From contig CAISMH010000017.1 of assembly GCA_903886485.1 (NCBI GenBank), forward strand, positions 372,001-436,000: a stretch of DNA of 64,000 nt, in the 5' to 3' direction. A program made the translations under genes and the position numbers. The DNA is from an uncultured Burkholderiales bacterium. GTDB lineage: Bacteria > Pseudomonadota > Gammaproteobacteria > Burkholderiales > Burkholderiaceae_C. The notes beneath the pieces were generated by a model, which ran no database searches, was not told where the DNA came from, and saw nothing but the letters and a program-made list of their open reading frames with translations. Positions 43,951 through 54,264 of the stretch are shown here, one piece after another; position 1 is the first letter of the stretch; the number at the start of each line of letters is the position of its first letter.

Positions 43951-44796
43951 TTAACTTTCGCTAGCAGCCCACCCCGCTTGTGGATGAACCGCCATATTGC
44001 TGCAGATCCGCATTTGCCAGTTGTGTGGGGCTGAGTCAATCAACACACCATCGGGTAACTGTGCAAACACTGCGCTGCCAGAGCCTGTCATGCGTGGGCT
44101 TAATCCAAAAGTGCCAAGCCATTGAAGGGCTTGGGTGATTTCTGGGCACAGCGCTTGGGCCACTGGCTGCAAGTCATTACGGCCAAAACCGTAAGGATTA
44201 ACAACGAAGACCGGCATTGTAGCAGTTTCTGTGGCCCGCTTTAGCTCTGGGTGATGAAAAATTTCAGCGGTTGCCAAACCTGCGTGGGGTTTGAGCACGG
44301 CAAAGCGAGCGGCAGGCAATTCGATGGGGTTGATTTGCTCGCCAATGCCTTCAATCCATGCGTTGTGACCGCCTAAAAAAAACGGGACATCTGCGCCTAA
44401 AGCCAAGCCCAAAGGCATGAGTTTGGACAATGGCCAATTGAGGTGCCACAAACGGTTGAGCGCCAGCAGTGTGGTGGCTGCATCCGAGGAGCCGCCGCCC
44501 ATGCCGGCTTGCGCAGGGATGTGTTTTTCAATTGCGATGTGTGCGCCTAGATGTGTGCCGCTGGCGCGTTGCAGTGCCTGGGCTGCACGCATGACCAAAT
44601 CATCAGCAGGCAGGGTCAAGGTGAGGTCTTCGCGTGTCAAGACGGCGTCATCGCGCACGTCAAAGTGCAGCGTGTCGCACCAGTCAATCAGCATGAAGAC
44701 CGATTGCAGCAAGTGGTAACCATCGTCGCGCAGACCTGTGATGTGCAAAAACAAGTTGAGCTTGGCAGGGGCTAAGACGTGGTGGAGCGAGCGCAT
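43951..44796 (-). CDS. ispE: 4-diphosphocytidyl-2-C-methyl-D-erythritol kinase
   Basis: GHMP kinase of 281 residues in the MEP isoprenoid pathway. APAKLNLFLHITGLRDDGYH near the start, the ATP motif PAQAGMGGGSSDAATTL, and PRMTGSGSAVFA near the end. Start at 44796 (MRSLHHVL), 4 bp past the lolB stop. Confidence 0.93.
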   Translation of the reverse strand: MRSLHHVLAPAKLNLFLHITGLRDDGYHLLQSVFMLIDWCDTLHFDVRDDAVLTREDLTLTLPADDLVMRAAQALQRASGTHLGAHIAIEKHIPAQAGMGGGSSDAATTLLALNRLWHLNWPLSKLMPLGLALGADVPFFLGGHNAWIEGIGEQINPIELPAARFAVLKPHAGLATAEIFHHPELKRATETATMPVFVVNPYGFGRNDLQPVAQALCPEITQALQWLGTFGLSPRMTGSGSAVFAQLPDGVLIDSAPHNWQMRICSNMAVHPQAGWAASES

Positions 44797-44800
44797 GGGT

Positions 44801-45295
44801 TTATTGGTCGAGCTTGATGCGCAGCGTGACTTCGGGTGCGGGCTCTGTGCGCCGTGCGGTGAGTGTGCCTTGCGACACAGCCGACAGATCCGCTTGCCAG
44901 CCTGTGGCGTGTGTTTCGCGACCTTGCAGCCAGCTAAAAATGGCGTCCACGGGGAGTGCGGCACCCATAGTTTTTTCGGTCAACTCGGCCAATGAGCGGA
45001 AGTGTTGGTGCGAGCTGCCATCGCGGAGCTGAACGTTTTGTGGTGACCACTGCAAAGCACCCACAGTGGTGCCAAGGGGGGAATACAAATCCAGCTCGCC
45101 ATTGTTGGCATCGCCACGCAGGAGAAAGCTGGCACTCATGGATGAGGGCGCGTCACCCTGCACATTCACGCTGATGCGGCCTTGCCATTGCGAAGCATGG
45201 ATGGGCTGAAGCTCTGCTCGTGGTGCGGGACGGCTGGGGGTCGCACAGCCTGCCAGCATCAATCCCATCAGCAAGATGGCCCACAAGATTCGCAT
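44801..45295 (-). CDS. lolB: Outer membrane lipoprotein LolB
   Basis: Lipoprotein of about 164 residues that receives lipoproteins from LolA and inserts them in the outer membrane. Signal MRILWAILLMGLMLAGC with lipobox ending at Cys17. WQGRISVNVQGDAP and LDLYSPLGTTVGALQW fit the LolB fold. ATG at 45295, or GTG at 45301 overlapping the upstream stop, could start it. Confidence 0.85.
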   Translation of the reverse strand: MRILWAILLMGLMLAGCATPSRPAPRAELQPIHASQWQGRISVNVQGDAPSSMSASFLLRGDANNGELDLYSPLGTTVGALQWSPQNVQLRDGSSHQHFRSLAELTEKTMGAALPVDAIFSWLQGRETHATGWQADLSAVSQGTLTARRTEPAPEVTLRIKLDQ

Positions 45296-45297
45296 GG

Positions 45298-46938
45298 TCA
45301 CAGCGTTGGTTTGAGTCGTTGCAGGGTTTCTTGCAAAGTTTCGTTATTGGGCGAAGTATTCAAGCCTTCGCGCCAAACTTGCACGGCTTCATCTTGACGC
45401 TTCATCTTCCAAAGTACTTCGCCTAAATGTGCCGCGATTTCTGCATCCGCGCGCTCTTTGTAGGCTTTTTGCAAATAACCCAACGCTGAACCGAGATTGC
45501 CCAAGCGGAACTCAACCCAACCCAAGCTGTCGGTGATGAAGGGGTCATCGGGTGCAAACGTGAGGGCTTTGATGATCAGTTGCTTGGCTTCAGGCAAACG
45601 CATGTTTCGATCAGCCAACGAAAACCCCAGTGCGTTGTAAGCGTTGTAGTAACTCGGATTTCGAGCAATCACGGCACGCAGAAGTTTCTCCATCTCATCC
45701 AATCGCTGGAGTTTTTCTGCCAGCATGGCTTGCTCGTACATCAAGTCAACATCGTCGCCAAGGTTGGCTGCGAGCAGGTCAAAGGCCGCTTGCCACTGGT
45801 TGTGATCACGTAAAAGCTGGACCTCGGCGAGCAGGCGACTGCGTTGTTCGTCCGCGTTGTGGATGGGCAGTTGGGCAATCAGTTGACGCGCTTGGTCCAT
45901 CTTGCCTTGGCGTGCCAGCAATGCCGCACGGCGAGTTTGAGCTTGGGTGAGTCCGCGTGTGTTGGTGTTGTTGGCGTCTTGTGTGGCGAGCGCGACGTAG
46001 CGGGCCAAAGATGTTTCGGCTTGTTTGTCTTGGCCTTGTTCAAATTGCAAGGAGCCCAGCACCAACCAAGCATCAGCCAACTTGGGGTCTTTGCGGGTGA
46101 TGGCTTGGAGTTGCTCAGATGCGTCGGTGTAGCGCTCCAGCTCAATCAAGACGCGAACATAGCTCATGGCTAAGTCAGTGCCCTCTTGGCGGCGCAGGGC
46201 TTGAGTGACGATGGCTTCGGCCTCCGGTACTTTTTTGGTCATCAACTCAAGAGCCAACAGCACGGGCCCTTGGGCTTTGATGTCGGCGGATTGCCCCTTT
46301 TGTGCGGCGTCCAGTGCGCCAGCCATGTCGTTGTTCGTGACGCGCATGCGTCCGACGGTCGTCCAGGCAGAGGCGGCGTTGTTGGATTTGCCTAAATAGG
46401 GTTCAAGCGCCAACTCCACCACGCTGGCCGCGCGTTTTTTGTCAGTGACGCGTGCATAGTGACGGGGGATCAAGTTGATGACGTTGTCACGTTCTAAGTC
46501 AGAAGCGAAAGCCAATTCTTTCTTGAGCGGTTCCAGGCTTTCTGGCACTTGGTTGAGAGCCAACAAAATTTGCAGTACTTGGCTATTGGCCTTGCGGTCT
46601 TGCGGCCATGCTTGTGACCAAGCGCGAGCAGCCATCAAGGCCCCGTCACCAGAGCGGGCTTGAAGCGCAATTTCAACGGCGCGGTCATACACCTGCGCGT
46701 CGTTTGACTTGCGCGCTGCATCCAATAAAAGCGAGAACCCAGCGACAGCTTCACCTTGGCGCAAATTGAGTTCGCCCAACAAAATCTCATACAGCAACTC
46801 GCCTGTCATCGTGGAGTTTTCCGCGATTGGCGCGTCGCTGACTTGTGCGTTCCCCGTGGCAGGCAGGACGCATGTCGCGCTGGTTAAAAGTGCAAGGCGC
46901 AATGCCCAAAGACGGGCTGCAGACAAGGGGAATTTCAT
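45298..46938 (-). CDS. Exported TPR-repeat protein
   Basis: 546-residue protein with a signal peptide (LSAARLWALRLALLTSATC, then LPATGNAQ) and many tetratricopeptide-like helices, e.g. YYNAYNALGFSLADRNMRLPEA and DPFITDSLGWVEFRLGNLGSAL (each partly shown). A common partner of lolB-ispE in betaproteobacteria. Likely an envelope scaffold; precise role unknown. Start at 46938 is the ATG before the signal peptide. Confidence 0.83.
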   Translation of the reverse strand: MKFPLSAARLWALRLALLTSATCVLPATGNAQVSDAPIAENSTMTGELLYEILLGELNLRQGEAVAGFSLLLDAARKSNDAQVYDRAVEIALQARSGDGALMAARAWSQAWPQDRKANSQVLQILLALNQVPESLEPLKKELAFASDLERDNVINLIPRHYARVTDKKRAASVVELALEPYLGKSNNAASAWTTVGRMRVTNNDMAGALDAAQKGQSADIKAQGPVLLALELMTKKVPEAEAIVTQALRRQEGTDLAMSYVRVLIELERYTDASEQLQAITRKDPKLADAWLVLGSLQFEQGQDKQAETSLARYVALATQDANNTNTRGLTQAQTRRAALLARQGKMDQARQLIAQLPIHNADEQRSRLLAEVQLLRDHNQWQAAFDLLAANLGDDVDLMYEQAMLAEKLQRLDEMEKLLRAVIARNPSYYNAYNALGFSLADRNMRLPEAKQLIIKALTFAPDDPFITDSLGWVEFRLGNLGSALGYLQKAYKERADAEIAAHLGEVLWKMKRQDEAVQVWREGLNTSPNNETLQETLQRLKPTL

Positions 46939-46979
46939 GTGCGCATCATAATCGCTGACTGTTTTTTTTTGAATATCCA

Positions 46980-47795
46980 ATGCCCGAATTACCTGAAGTT
47001 GAAGTGACTCGCTTGAGCTTTGCTGATCGCATCGCAGGTGCGCGCATCACGGCGGTGCGACTCGGCAAGCCGCTGCGCTGGCCATTGGGTTGTGAGCCTG
47101 ACGCGTTGGTGGGCGACAGGGTGCTGGGCGTTCGCAGACGCGGTAAGTACCTGTTGGTGGATTTGGATAGCGGCTTGTTGTTGTGTCATTTGGGCATGTC
47201 GGGCAGCTTGCGTTTCAGCGATGACAGGAGTCCTGCACAAGCACATGACCACTTTGATTTGGACACCACCCAAGGCTTATTGCGTCTGAATGACCCTCGC
47301 CGCTTTGGGGCCGTGGTGTATGCACCCAGCGAACAAAGCGCCCAAGCCGTGAAGCTGTTGGGGCACTTAGGCGTGGAGCCTCTGAATGGCGGTTTTAGCT
47401 TGGACGCATTTCACGCCGGATTGCGCAAACGTCAAACCGTCATCAAACAAGTCTTACTCGGCGGCGAGTTGGTGGTTGGGGTCGGAAATATTTATGCGTC
47501 AGAGGCCTTGTTTTTGGCTGGCATTCGACCAACGGTACGGGCAGAACGCATCAGCCGTCCACGTGCGGAGAAGCTGCGTTTGGCCATCATGGATGTATTG
47601 GCCCGTGCGGTGAAAAAAGGTGGCAGTACTTTGCGTGATTTCTCGAGTGCCGATGGTCAGCAAGGCTACTTCCAGCTCGAAGCCCATGTCTACGATCGCG
47701 CAGGTGAGCCATGCCGAGTCTGTGGCACGACGATCAGGCGAATCCAACAAGGCCAGCGATCCACTTATTACTGCCCCACTTGCCAAAAACCATGA
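46980..47795 (+). CDS. mutM: Formamidopyrimidine-DNA glycosylase
   Basis: DNA repair glycosylase/AP lyase of 271 residues that removes 8-oxoguanine. PELPEVE directly after the initiator Met supplies catalytic Pro and Glu; Lys in GKYLLVDL; the zinc finger [13 protein letters not shown]...-CPTC is at the C-terminus. Stop overlaps mutY start by 3 bp. Confidence 0.95.
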   Translation: MPELPEVEVTRLSFADRIAGARITAVRLGKPLRWPLGCEPDALVGDRVLGVRRRGKYLLVDLDSGLLLCHLGMSGSLRFSDDRSPAQAHDHFDLDTTQGLLRLNDPRRFGAVVYAPSEQSAQAVKLLGHLGVEPLNGGFSLDAFHAGLRKRQTVIKQVLLGGELVVGVGNIYASEALFLAGIRPTVRAERISRPRAEKLRLAIMDVLARAVKKGGSTLRDFSSADGQQGYFQLEAHVYDRAGEPCRVCGTTIRRIQQGQRSTYYCPTCQKP

Positions 47796-48841
47796 GAACA
47801 CCCCAGATGAACTTTGGCACCACCGTGGTGGCTTGGCAAAAAAAACATGGTCGTCACGACTTGCCTTGGCAAAACACGCAAGACCCTTATGCCGTGTGGC
47901 TGTCAGAAGTCATGTTGCAGCAAACGCAGGTCAGCACGGTGCGTGAATACTTTGCCCGTTTCATGGCACGCTTTCCAACCGTGGCCGATTTGGCAGCGGC
48001 CCACCAAGATGAGGTGTTGGGCTTGTGGAGTGGCTTGGGCTACTACAGCCGCGCTCGCAATATGCATCGTGCAGCCCAAGAGGTGGTGGCCTTACATGGC
48101 GGGGTGTTCCCCCGCAGCTCCGAAACTTTGCAAACCTTGCCAGGCATTGGTCGTTCCACGGCGGCGGCGGTGGCCTCGTTGTGCTTTGGCGAACCCATTG
48201 CCATTTTGGATGGCAATGTCAAACGCGTGCTGACCCGTTATTTGGGTTTCAAACAAGATTTGGCATCTTCGCGTGTGGAAAAAGAGTTGTGGGCCATCGC
48301 TCAAACCATGCTGCCTCAGCGTGATGTGACCCAAGCTATGCCACGCTACACACAAGGCGTGATGGATTTGGGTGCCACCATCTGCACACCCAAAAAACCG
48401 CAATGCGGGCAATGCCCGGTGGCCAATGCTTGCGTCGCCAAACGAGAAGGGCAGCCAGAAAGCTACCCCGTCAAAACGCGCAAGCTCAAGCGCACGTCAG
48501 AGCAGTTGTGGTTGCTGCAAGCCCAGACGGTCAAGGGCGATGTCTGGCTGATGCAGCGTCCGCAAATTGGCGTGTGGGCGGGGTTGTATTGCTTGCCTGT
48601 GTTTGAGAGCTTTGAGGCTTTGCAAGCGGCGCTGCCTGCGAAGTACCGTGTTCAATTGCAGGAAGCTGCCGTGTTCAAGCATGTACTGACGCACAAAGAT
48701 TTGCATTTGCATCCTGTGCAGTTGACATTACCCATTGCTGCCAAACTGGGTGCCGCGGTGGGGGACGGGCAATGGGTGCTTCAAGCCGACTGGCCTGCGC
48801 TGGGCCTGCCTGCACCTGTGCGTAAATTGTTGACGCCTTAG
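47792..48841 (+). CDS. mutY: A/G-specific adenine glycosylase
   Basis: 349-residue glycosylase that removes A opposite 8-oxoG, the functional partner of MutM. Helix-hairpin-helix [14 protein letters not shown] with catalytic Asp in [12 protein letters not shown], the [4Fe-4S] loop [17 protein letters not shown], and the C-terminal MutT-like domain. Its ATG is within the mutM stop, so they are coupled. Confidence 0.95.
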   Translation: MRTPQMNFGTTVVAWQKKHGRHDLPWQNTQDPYAVWLSEVMLQQTQVSTVREYFARFMARFPTVADLAAAHQDEVLGLWSGLGYYSRARNMHRAAQEVVALHGGVFPRSSETLQTLPGIGRSTAAAVASLCFGEPIAILDGNVKRVLTRYLGFKQDLASSRVEKELWAIAQTMLPQRDVTQAMPRYTQGVMDLGATICTPKKPQCGQCPVANACVAKREGQPESYPVKTRKLKRTSEQLWLLQAQTVKGDVWLMQRPQIGVWAGLYCLPVFESFEALQAALPAKYRVQLQEAAVFKHVLTHKDLHLHPVQLTLPIAAKLGAAVGDGQWVLQADWPALGLPAPVRKLLTP

Positions 48842-49716
48842 GGCGCCACATCCAATTCACGGTGACGTTTGAGCGTGACCCACTCTTGCGCAAATCGTTT
48901 GGACAGCAACTCCACCAAATACACCGAGCGATGCTGCCCTCCTGTGCAACCAATCGCCACGGTCACGTAGCTGCGGTGGTCTTGGTTGAGGTCCGGTAGC
49001 CATGTGTTCATGAAGTCGGTGATTTGGCTCGCCATTTTTTCCACTGCGCCATGCTCGGCCAGCCAATTGGCGACAGGTTCATCACGGCCCGTCAGGGGGC
49101 GCAACGCAGGCTCATAGTGTGGGTTGGGCAACATTCGCACATCAAACACATAGTCGGCATGCACAGGGATGCCGCGCTTGAACGCGAAGGATTCAAACAT
49201 CAAGGTCAGCTGCGTCGCAGGGGCTGAAATCAGAGATTTGATATAGCCCTGCAACTTGCTGCTGCGCAACAGACTGGTGTCAATGATGTGCGACTCTTCG
49301 CGCAGTTCGGACAGGAGTTCGCGCTCAAACTCAATCGCCTCCACCAAGTCCCGTTGCTGGTCACGCACCACGTCCGACCCATCTTGGCGGGACAGTGGAT
49401 GACGGCGGCGTGTTTCAGAGAATCGATGCACCAAAATTTCGGTGGTCGCATCCAAGAACAACAGGCGCACATCAACATCCATGGTGCGTAAATGAGCCAG
49501 TTGCGCTGGCACCAAAGGCAAGGAGCTGGCGCTGCGCACGTCCATCGCAATGGCGACTTTGCCAATGCTTTGTTGTTCTTCCAATTGCACAAATGGCAAC
49601 AGCAACTCAGGTGGCAAGTTGTCAACGCAGTAATAGCCCGCGTCCTCCAGTGCATTCAAAGCCACGGACTTGCCTGAGCCCGACATGCCGGTAATGAGCA
49701 CCAGTTCTTGTTTCAT
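48838..49716 (-). CDS. rapZ: RNase adapter RapZ (P-loop)
   Basis: 292-residue P-loop protein that in enterobacteria controls GlmZ sRNA decay; widespread RapZ/YvcJ family. Walker [15 protein letters not shown] at residue ~9, [12 protein letters not shown], and the C-terminal [21 protein letters not shown]. Its start overlaps the recN stop by 4 bp and its stop overlaps the mutY stop region (convergent). Confidence 0.92.
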   Translation of the reverse strand: MKQELVLITGMSGSGKSVALNALEDAGYYCVDNLPPELLLPFVQLEEQQSIGKVAIAMDVRSASSLPLVPAQLAHLRTMDVDVRLLFLDATTEILVHRFSETRRRHPLSRQDGSDVVRDQQRDLVEAIEFERELLSELREESHIIDTSLLRSSKLQGYIKSLISAPATQLTLMFESFAFKRGIPVHADYVFDVRMLPNPHYEPALRPLTGRDEPVANWLAEHGAVEKMASQITDFMNTWLPDLNQDHRSYVTVAIGCTGGQHRSVYLVELLSKRFAQEWVTLKRHRELDVAP

Positions 49717-51386
49717 TTTTTGCTTGCCTTGGCAGATGTTTGAAGCATTTCTCGTGCGTGCGCGAGGGTGGTGTCCGAGACTTTTTCGCCACCCAACATG
49801 CGTGCAATTTCGCTCACACGGGCATCGCCAGTCAGGGCCGAGACTTGGCTTGACGTGCCTTGTGCATCGCTACGTTTGGACACCAGCAAGTGGTGGTCTG
49901 CACAAGCCGCGACTTGCGGCAAGTGGGTGACGGCCAAGACTTGGCGGTCTTGGCCAAGTTGCTTCATGAGGCGCCCGACGGTCTCGGCCACAGCGCCGCC
50001 CACACCAGAGTCGACCTCGTCAAAGATCAGTGTTTGTGCGGTGCCCAGCTCGCTGGTGGTCACCGCAATTGCCAAGGCGATGCGAGAGAGTTCACCCCCG
50101 GATGCCACTTTACCGACTGGGCGCGGTGTGCTTCCCGGATGACCTGCGACCAAGAAGGTGATGGTCTCTAGGCCGCTGGCAGTGGCTTGCGCTGCTTTGT
50201 CTAGCTGCACCTCAAAGCGCCCACCTTGCATGCCCAGACCTTGCATGGCTTGGGTGATGGCGTTGGCCAGTTTGGGCGCGGCTTGTGTGCGGGCCTGCGA
50301 CACCTTGCGGGCTTGTGCTTGATAGCTGTCTGCGGCTTTGGCTTCTGTGGCTTCAAGGGCATTGAGATCGGTGGCCGCATCCAGCTGTAGCAAACGGTCT
50401 TTCCACTCTTGATGGAGCGCGGGCAACTCTTGCGGTGTGCGCTTGAAGCGGCGCGCCAAAGACATCCACAGCGACAGGCGCTCGTCCAGTGTTTGCAAGC
50501 GTGCAGGGTCCAGCTCGGTGCGGCTCAAATAGGCGTTAAGCGAGTGCGCCACGTCGCCCGCTTGTGCGAGGCTAGAGGCCAATACGTCGACCAGTGCGCT
50601 GAACTCTGGCTCTACATCGGTTTGGTCTTGCAATGCGTCTTGCGCTTTGGCCAGCAGGCGCAACGCGCCGTTGTCGTCGTCTTCCAAGGCGTGTGTGGCA
50701 CTTTGTGCCGCATCCATCAAAGCTTGCGCGTTGGACAAACGGGTGTGTTGACTGTTGAGGTCGGACCACTCATCCATGGCAGGACTGAGTTTGTCGACCT
50801 CCGCGATCTGCCACAACAAGCGTTCACGTTCTTCTTGCAGTGTGGCTTGTGCGGTCCGCGCGTCATGCAAGGCTTGGGTGGCTTGGCGCCATTGGGTCCA
50901 TGCGTGGGTGAGGTTGTGCAGTGTGACGCCCGCATAGGCATCGAGCAAACCGCGCACAGCCTCTGGGCGGGTCAGGCTTTGCCACGCGTGTTGGCCGTGA
51001 ATGTCGAGCACCATGTCGCCCAAGGCGCGTAGCTGGGTGGCCGTGGCTGGGCTACCGTTGATCCACGCGCGGCTTTTACCTTGCGCGTCAATCGTGCGTT
51101 TGAGGAGCAGGTGGTCATCAGCCGCGATGTCGGCAAAGCCTTCCTCGTCCAGCCATTTCAAAATGTCAGGCGTGGTGTTGAACTCGGCACAAATCTCAGC
51201 ACGGGCGGCACCTTCGCGCACCACGCTGCTCTCGGCGCGCGCACCTAGCACCAATTGCAGCGCGTCAATCAGTATCGATTTGCCCGCGCCGGTCTCGCCA
51301 GTGAGCGCAGAAAAACCACTCGATAAATCGAGATCGAGTTCGCGCACGATCACGAAATCGCGCAAAACGATGTGTTGCAAACTCAT
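49713..51386 (-). CDS. recN: DNA repair protein RecN
   Basis: SMC-like ATPase of 557 residues for double-strand-break repair. Walker [15 protein letters not shown] near residue 30, long coiled coil (about residues 150-370) and C-terminal signature [15 protein letters not shown] with Walker [16 protein letters not shown]. Start overlaps the nadK stop by 4 bp. Transcribed after nadK. Confidence 0.95.
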   Translation of the reverse strand: MSLQHIVLRDFVIVRELDLDLSSGFSALTGETGAGKSILIDALQLVLGARAESSVVREGAARAEICAEFNTTPDILKWLDEEGFADIAADDHLLLKRTIDAQGKSRAWINGSPATATQLRALGDMVLDIHGQHAWQSLTRPEAVRGLLDAYAGVTLHNLTHAWTQWRQATQALHDARTAQATLQEERERLLWQIAEVDKLSPAMDEWSDLNSQHTRLSNAQALMDAAQSATHALEDDDNGALRLLAKAQDALQDQTDVEPEFSALVDVLASSLAQAGDVAHSLNAYLSRTELDPARLQTLDERLSLWMSLARRFKRTPQELPALHQEWKDRLLQLDAATDLNALEATEAKAADSYQAQARKVSQARTQAAPKLANAITQAMQGLGMQGGRFEVQLDKAAQATASGLETITFLVAGHPGSTPRPVGKVASGGELSRIALAIAVTTSELGTAQTLIFDEVDSGVGGAVAETVGRLMKQLGQDRQVLAVTHLPQVAACADHHLLVSKRSDAQGTSSQVSALTGDARVSEIARMLGGEKVSDTTLAHAREMLQTSAKASKK

Positions 51387-52276
51387 GCAACACCCTCATT
51401 CCAGTGAAGTTTTTGACGCAAGGTGTCGTAATAGCTCCAGCCACGTGGATGTAAAAATCGAGCGTGGTAGTTGGAGCGTTTCACGGTGATACGGTCACCA
51501 ATCAGCAGTGAAGCGAGTGACTGCATGTCAAAGTTGGCGCTGGCGTCGCGGCCTGCGATCAAGTCAATCGTCACTTCGCCGGTGTCCGCCAACACGATGG
51601 GTCGGTTTGACAAGGTGTGCGGTGCGATAGGGGTCAAGACCCAAGCTGGCAGCGAAGGATGCAACAAAGGCCCCCCAACGGACAGCGAATAAGCCGTAGA
51701 CCCTGTAGGGGTTGCAATGATAAGACCGTCCGCACGTTGGTTCGCCACAAGGCGACCGTCTACCGCCACGCGGACTTCCAGCATGCCCGACGTAGCCCCG
51801 CGATTGACCACCACATCGTTGAGCGCGAGGGCGTTAAAAACGCAGTGCCCATCACGCCAGACCTTGGCGCGCATCAAGGCGCGTCGGTCTTCTTCATAAG
51901 CACCGCCCAGCATCGTGCTCAAGGTGTTTTTAACTTCGTTCAGTGGAATATCGGTGATGAAACCTAAGCGGCCTTGGTTGATGCCAATCAGGGGCACGTT
52001 GTGCGGTGCCAGTTGACGGGCATAGCCCAGCATCGTGCCATCGCCTCCGACCACCACGGCGAGGTCGCATGACTTGCCGATGTCTTCAATGCCCATCACA
52101 GGGTAGCCGCTCAGGCCTGAGCCAGCGGCCGTGTCGTGCTCGAGGACGACCTCGCAGCCTTGCGTGTGCAAGAACTGAGCGATGTCCTCTAAAGTCTTCT
52201 TGGAGGAAGGCTTGGCGTTGCCCACCGAGGCGTGGTATTTGCCAAACAAGGCAATCTGACGAAACTTCGATTTCAT
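51383..52276 (-). CDS. nadK: NAD kinase
   Basis: 297-residue enzyme making NADP from NAD. The GGDG motif is [13 protein letters not shown], followed by [10 protein letters not shown] and [19 protein letters not shown] (in two parts). First gene of the nadK-recN-rapZ operon; divergent from hrcA with only 38 bp between start codons. Confidence 0.94.
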   Translation of the reverse strand: MKSKFRQIALFGKYHASVGNAKPSSKKTLEDIAQFLHTQGCEVVLEHDTAAGSGLSGYPVMGIEDIGKSCDLAVVVGGDGTMLGYARQLAPHNVPLIGINQGRLGFITDIPLNEVKNTLSTMLGGAYEEDRRALMRAKVWRDGHCVFNALALNDVVVNRGATSGMLEVRVAVDGRLVANQRADGLIIATPTGSTAYSLSVGGPLLHPSLPAWVLTPIAPHTLSNRPIVLADTGEVTIDLIAGRDASANFDMQSLASLLIGDRITVKRSNYHARFLHPRGWSYYDTLRQKLHWNEGVA

Positions 52277-52314
52277 GGGTAAATTACATCATTAAAATTC
52301 GCCAAAGATTCCAC

Positions 52315-53316
52315 ATGCTAGACGATCGCGCCAAGTTATTGCTCAAAGCGCTGATAGAGCGCTACATCGCTGACGGGCAACCCGTCGGTTCTCGCACGTT
52401 GTCTCGGGCCACGGGCATCGAGCTGTCGCCTGCCACCATCCGCAACGTGATGTCCGACCTAGAAGAGCTGGGCCTGATCGCCAGCCCCCATACCTCGGCT
52501 GGACGCATTCCCACCGCGCGCGGCTATCGACTCTTTGTGGACACGATGCTGACTGCCGAGCGCAGCCAAATGCCTTCTCCTCACTTGGCACCAGATCAAC
52601 CGCAAAAGGTGATTGCCAATGCGGCCCATTTGTTGTCGGACTTGTCGCAATTTGTGGGTGTGGTCATTGCGCCGCGACGCAGTTCGGTGTTTCGCCACCT
52701 TGAGTTTTTGCGCTTGTCGGACCGCCGTGTGTTGGTCATCATCGTGTCGCCTGAGGGGGATGTGCAAAACCGCGTGCTGTTCACTGAGACGGAGTACACC
52801 GCGTCACAGTTGGTCGAGGCATCTAACTACTTGAATCATCATTTTGCTGGTATGGCGATTGAGCAAGTGCGTGAGAAGCTGTTGGCTGAGGTGGAGTCGC
52901 TGCGTGGGGAAATTGCCAGCCTGATGCAGGCTGCTGTACAGGTGAGTACCGAGGCACTCACCCAAGCGCAAGACGATGTGGTCATCAGCGGCGAGCGCAA
53001 CTTGCTGTCGGTGAGCGATTTTTCCAGCGATATGGGTAACCTGCGCCGAGCCTTTGATTTGTTTGAGCAAAAAGCCCAATTGGTCCGCTTGCTCGACAGC
53101 TCAGCCCAAGCAGAGGGTGTGCGTATCTACATTGGAGGCGAAAGCAAAATTGTGCCGATGGAAGAGTTGTCCGTGGTCAGCGCATCCTATGAAGTTGATG
53201 GCCATGTGGTGGGTACGTTAGGCGTCATAGGCCCTACACGCATGGCCTATGACCGAATGATTCAAATTGTGGACATCACCTCCAAGTTGGTGAGCCATGC
53301 ACTCAGCCATAAATAG
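52315..53316 (+). CDS. hrcA: Heat-inducible transcription repressor HrcA
   Basis: 333-residue repressor that binds CIRCE. The N-terminal winged helix is [39 protein letters not shown] and [20 protein letters not shown] (each in part); the dimerisation core includes [16 protein letters not shown] and [11 protein letters not shown]. Start at 52315 (MLDDRAK). No CIRCE is visible immediately upstream of its own gene, but a perfect one precedes rpoH at 37277. Confidence 0.95.
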   Translation: MLDDRAKLLLKALIERYIADGQPVGSRTLSRATGIELSPATIRNVMSDLEELGLIASPHTSAGRIPTARGYRLFVDTMLTAERSQMPSPHLAPDQPQKVIANAAHLLSDLSQFVGVVIAPRRSSVFRHLEFLRLSDRRVLVIIVSPEGDVQNRVLFTETEYTASQLVEASNYLNHHFAGMAIEQVREKLLAEVESLRGEIASLMQAAVQVSTEALTQAQDDVVISGERNLLSVSDFSSDMGNLRRAFDLFEQKAQLVRLLDSSAQAEGVRIYIGGESKIVPMEELSVVSASYEVDGHVVGTLGVIGPTRMAYDRMIQIVDITSKLVSHALSHK

Positions 53317-53476
53317 AGAACGACTGCTTTAAGTTTGAGGCAAGCGCACTGGTTCCAACGCGAGCGATGACCAAATCTATACACCAACGACAACTACGTA
53401 AGACCTAACTGCTCTGAGTCAAGGTGTCATGTGGGAATTGCAGTTTGTGAAGCCTCTACAATCTGGCGCTGAGGTT
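53317..53476. other. Non-coding gap between hrcA and the split tRNA
   Basis: 160 bp without a gene. TACAAT at 53457-53462 is a good -10 for the tRNA beginning at 53477. Nothing else stands out. Confidence 0.5.
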
Positions 53477-53516
53477 GGGGCGTTAGCTCAGTTGGTTAGA
53501 GCAGAGGACTCATAAA
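53477..53516 (+). pseudogene. 5' half of a CAT-anticodon tRNA (tRNA-Ile2-like), interrupted at the anticodon loop
   Basis: 37 nt of tRNA from the acceptor 5' strand (GGGGCGT) through D-arm and anticodon stem to CAT (53511-53513), then the first loop bases AAA shared with the intact copy. It stops at the anticodon loop and the rest of the tRNA is absent here. The same 40 bp recur at 53674-53713. Its matching 3' half is at 63853-63897. Confidence 0.9.
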
Positions 53517-53588
53517 CAATTTTAGAACTTAAGTTGTCTGTAAATCCTCAATGAGATCAACGACTTATTAAGCCCTTAAGTCGATAAA

Positions 53589-53611
53589 TTGCTTCTACAC
53601 CGCTTCCACAC
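53589..53611. repeat. Island-end repeat, left copy
   Basis: TTGCTTCTACA-CCGCTTCCACAC, near-identical to 63773-63796 (TTGCTTCTACA-TTTGCTTCCACAC); differs at three bases plus one insertion. Lies about 75 bp inside the left tRNA half. Confidence 0.6.
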
Positions 53612-53673
53612 TTTGCTTAATTTTTCAGCAGGGGAGTTAAGTCGGTCTAGAGCCTAGAATCAAGATGTTTTAA

Positions 53674-53949
53674 GGGGCGTTAGCTCAGTTGGTTAGAGCA
53701 GAGGACTCATAAAAATTGTGCACCGAGAGGGGAAACCACTCGTGTGAATGACGTCAAATTCGGTGAAAGCTAAGTCGCAAGATATGCCAATGCCGAGCGA
53801 AGCTAAGTGCGAAAGCACTCTGAACGTGTAGAGACTAGACGGCGTCCACCTAAAGCGCAAGCAATGGTGAAGGCATAGTCCAGGGAGTAGTGAAAGCTAC
53901 ACAAACCAGAATCCTTTGGTCGACAGTTCAAGTCTGTCACGCCCTACCA
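53674..53949 (+). tRNA. Intron-containing tRNA, anticodon CAT (tRNA-Ile2-like)
   Basis: Exon 1 is 53674-53710 (37 nt, ending in anticodon CAT), exon 2 is 53910-53949 (40 nt, with CCA), giving a 77-nt mature tRNA. Acceptor GGGGCGT/ACGCCCT has one G-U at the first pair; T-arm GACAG TTCAAGT CTGTC is paired. The D-arm, TTTGGTC variable part and T-loop match tRNA-Ile2 (lysidine type) better than elongator tRNA-Met, but sequence alone does not settle identity. With the nearby native-type copy split, this may be the only functional copy here. Confidence 0.92.
53711..53909 (+). ncRNA. Group I intron (subgroup IC3-like) in the tRNA anticodon loop
   Basis: 199 nt, inserted between anticodon position 36 and base 37. 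GTG at 53718-53720 can pair with exon CAT to form P1 with a terminal U-G pair. Core blocks include GTCAAATTCGG (53753-53763), GTGTAGAGACTAGACGGC (53826-53843) and GGTGAAGGCATAGTCCAGGG (53866-53885). P9 is GTAGT-GAAA-GCTAC with a GNRA loop (53887-53900). It ends in G (53909). These blocks match the Azoarcus tRNA-Ile(CAU) intron known to self-splice. No endonuclease is encoded inside it. Confidence 0.95.
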
Positions 53950-53956
53950 ACAATGG

Positions 53957-53990
53957 AAAAGCCACTGATTTCGGTCAGTGGCTTTTTTTT
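53957..53990 (+). terminator. Intrinsic terminator after the intron-containing tRNA
   Basis: Perfect 12-bp stem AAAAGCCACTGA (53957-53968) / TCAGTGGCTTTT (53975-53986), 6-nt loop TTTCGG, then a T-run to 53990. Confidence 0.9.
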
Positions 53991-54009
53991 CATTAAACAG
54001 CCAATTACT

Positions 54010-54264
54010 TTATACGGGTACTGCACCACCTAGTAACTTCTTGAATATTGTCAAAAAAGCATCAGTTTCAGAAATTTTTGGGGACTGAACATGATGTGTA
54101 GGGAAATCAAGCTCCAAGCACTTTGACTTGCTTGATTCCATTAATGAATAAATGAGCGTAAGTGTCTCAAGATCTGCATCGCTTACTGAACCATTTGAAC
54201 TAGCTTTTTGAGCAATTGGATTTGGGAAAGGTTCATTATTTCCGCCACTGATTGGCTCTCTCAT
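54010..54264 (-). CDS. Hypothetical protein, island (short)
   Basis: 84 codons from MREPISGGNNEPFPNPIAQK, overlapping the 3' end of the YdeI-like gene by 29 bp. Hydrophilic with a late hydrophobic stretch. No ribosome site is obvious, and longer forms read through the neighbouring gene. Not recognised; may be spurious. Confidence 0.35.
   Translation of the reverse strand: MREPISGGNNEPFPNPIAQKASSNGSVSDADLETLTLIYSLMESSKSKCLELDFPTHHVQSPKISETDAFLTIFKKLLGGAVPV

Noticed and set aside
52006..52314. In-frame upstream extension of hrcA
   Set aside because: It reads through the divergent nadK gene; HrcA family proteins begin at MLDDRAK.
53711..53909. A transposon or simple insertion in the tRNA
   Set aside because: No terminal inverted repeats or target duplication, while group I core elements and exon-pairing IGS are present.
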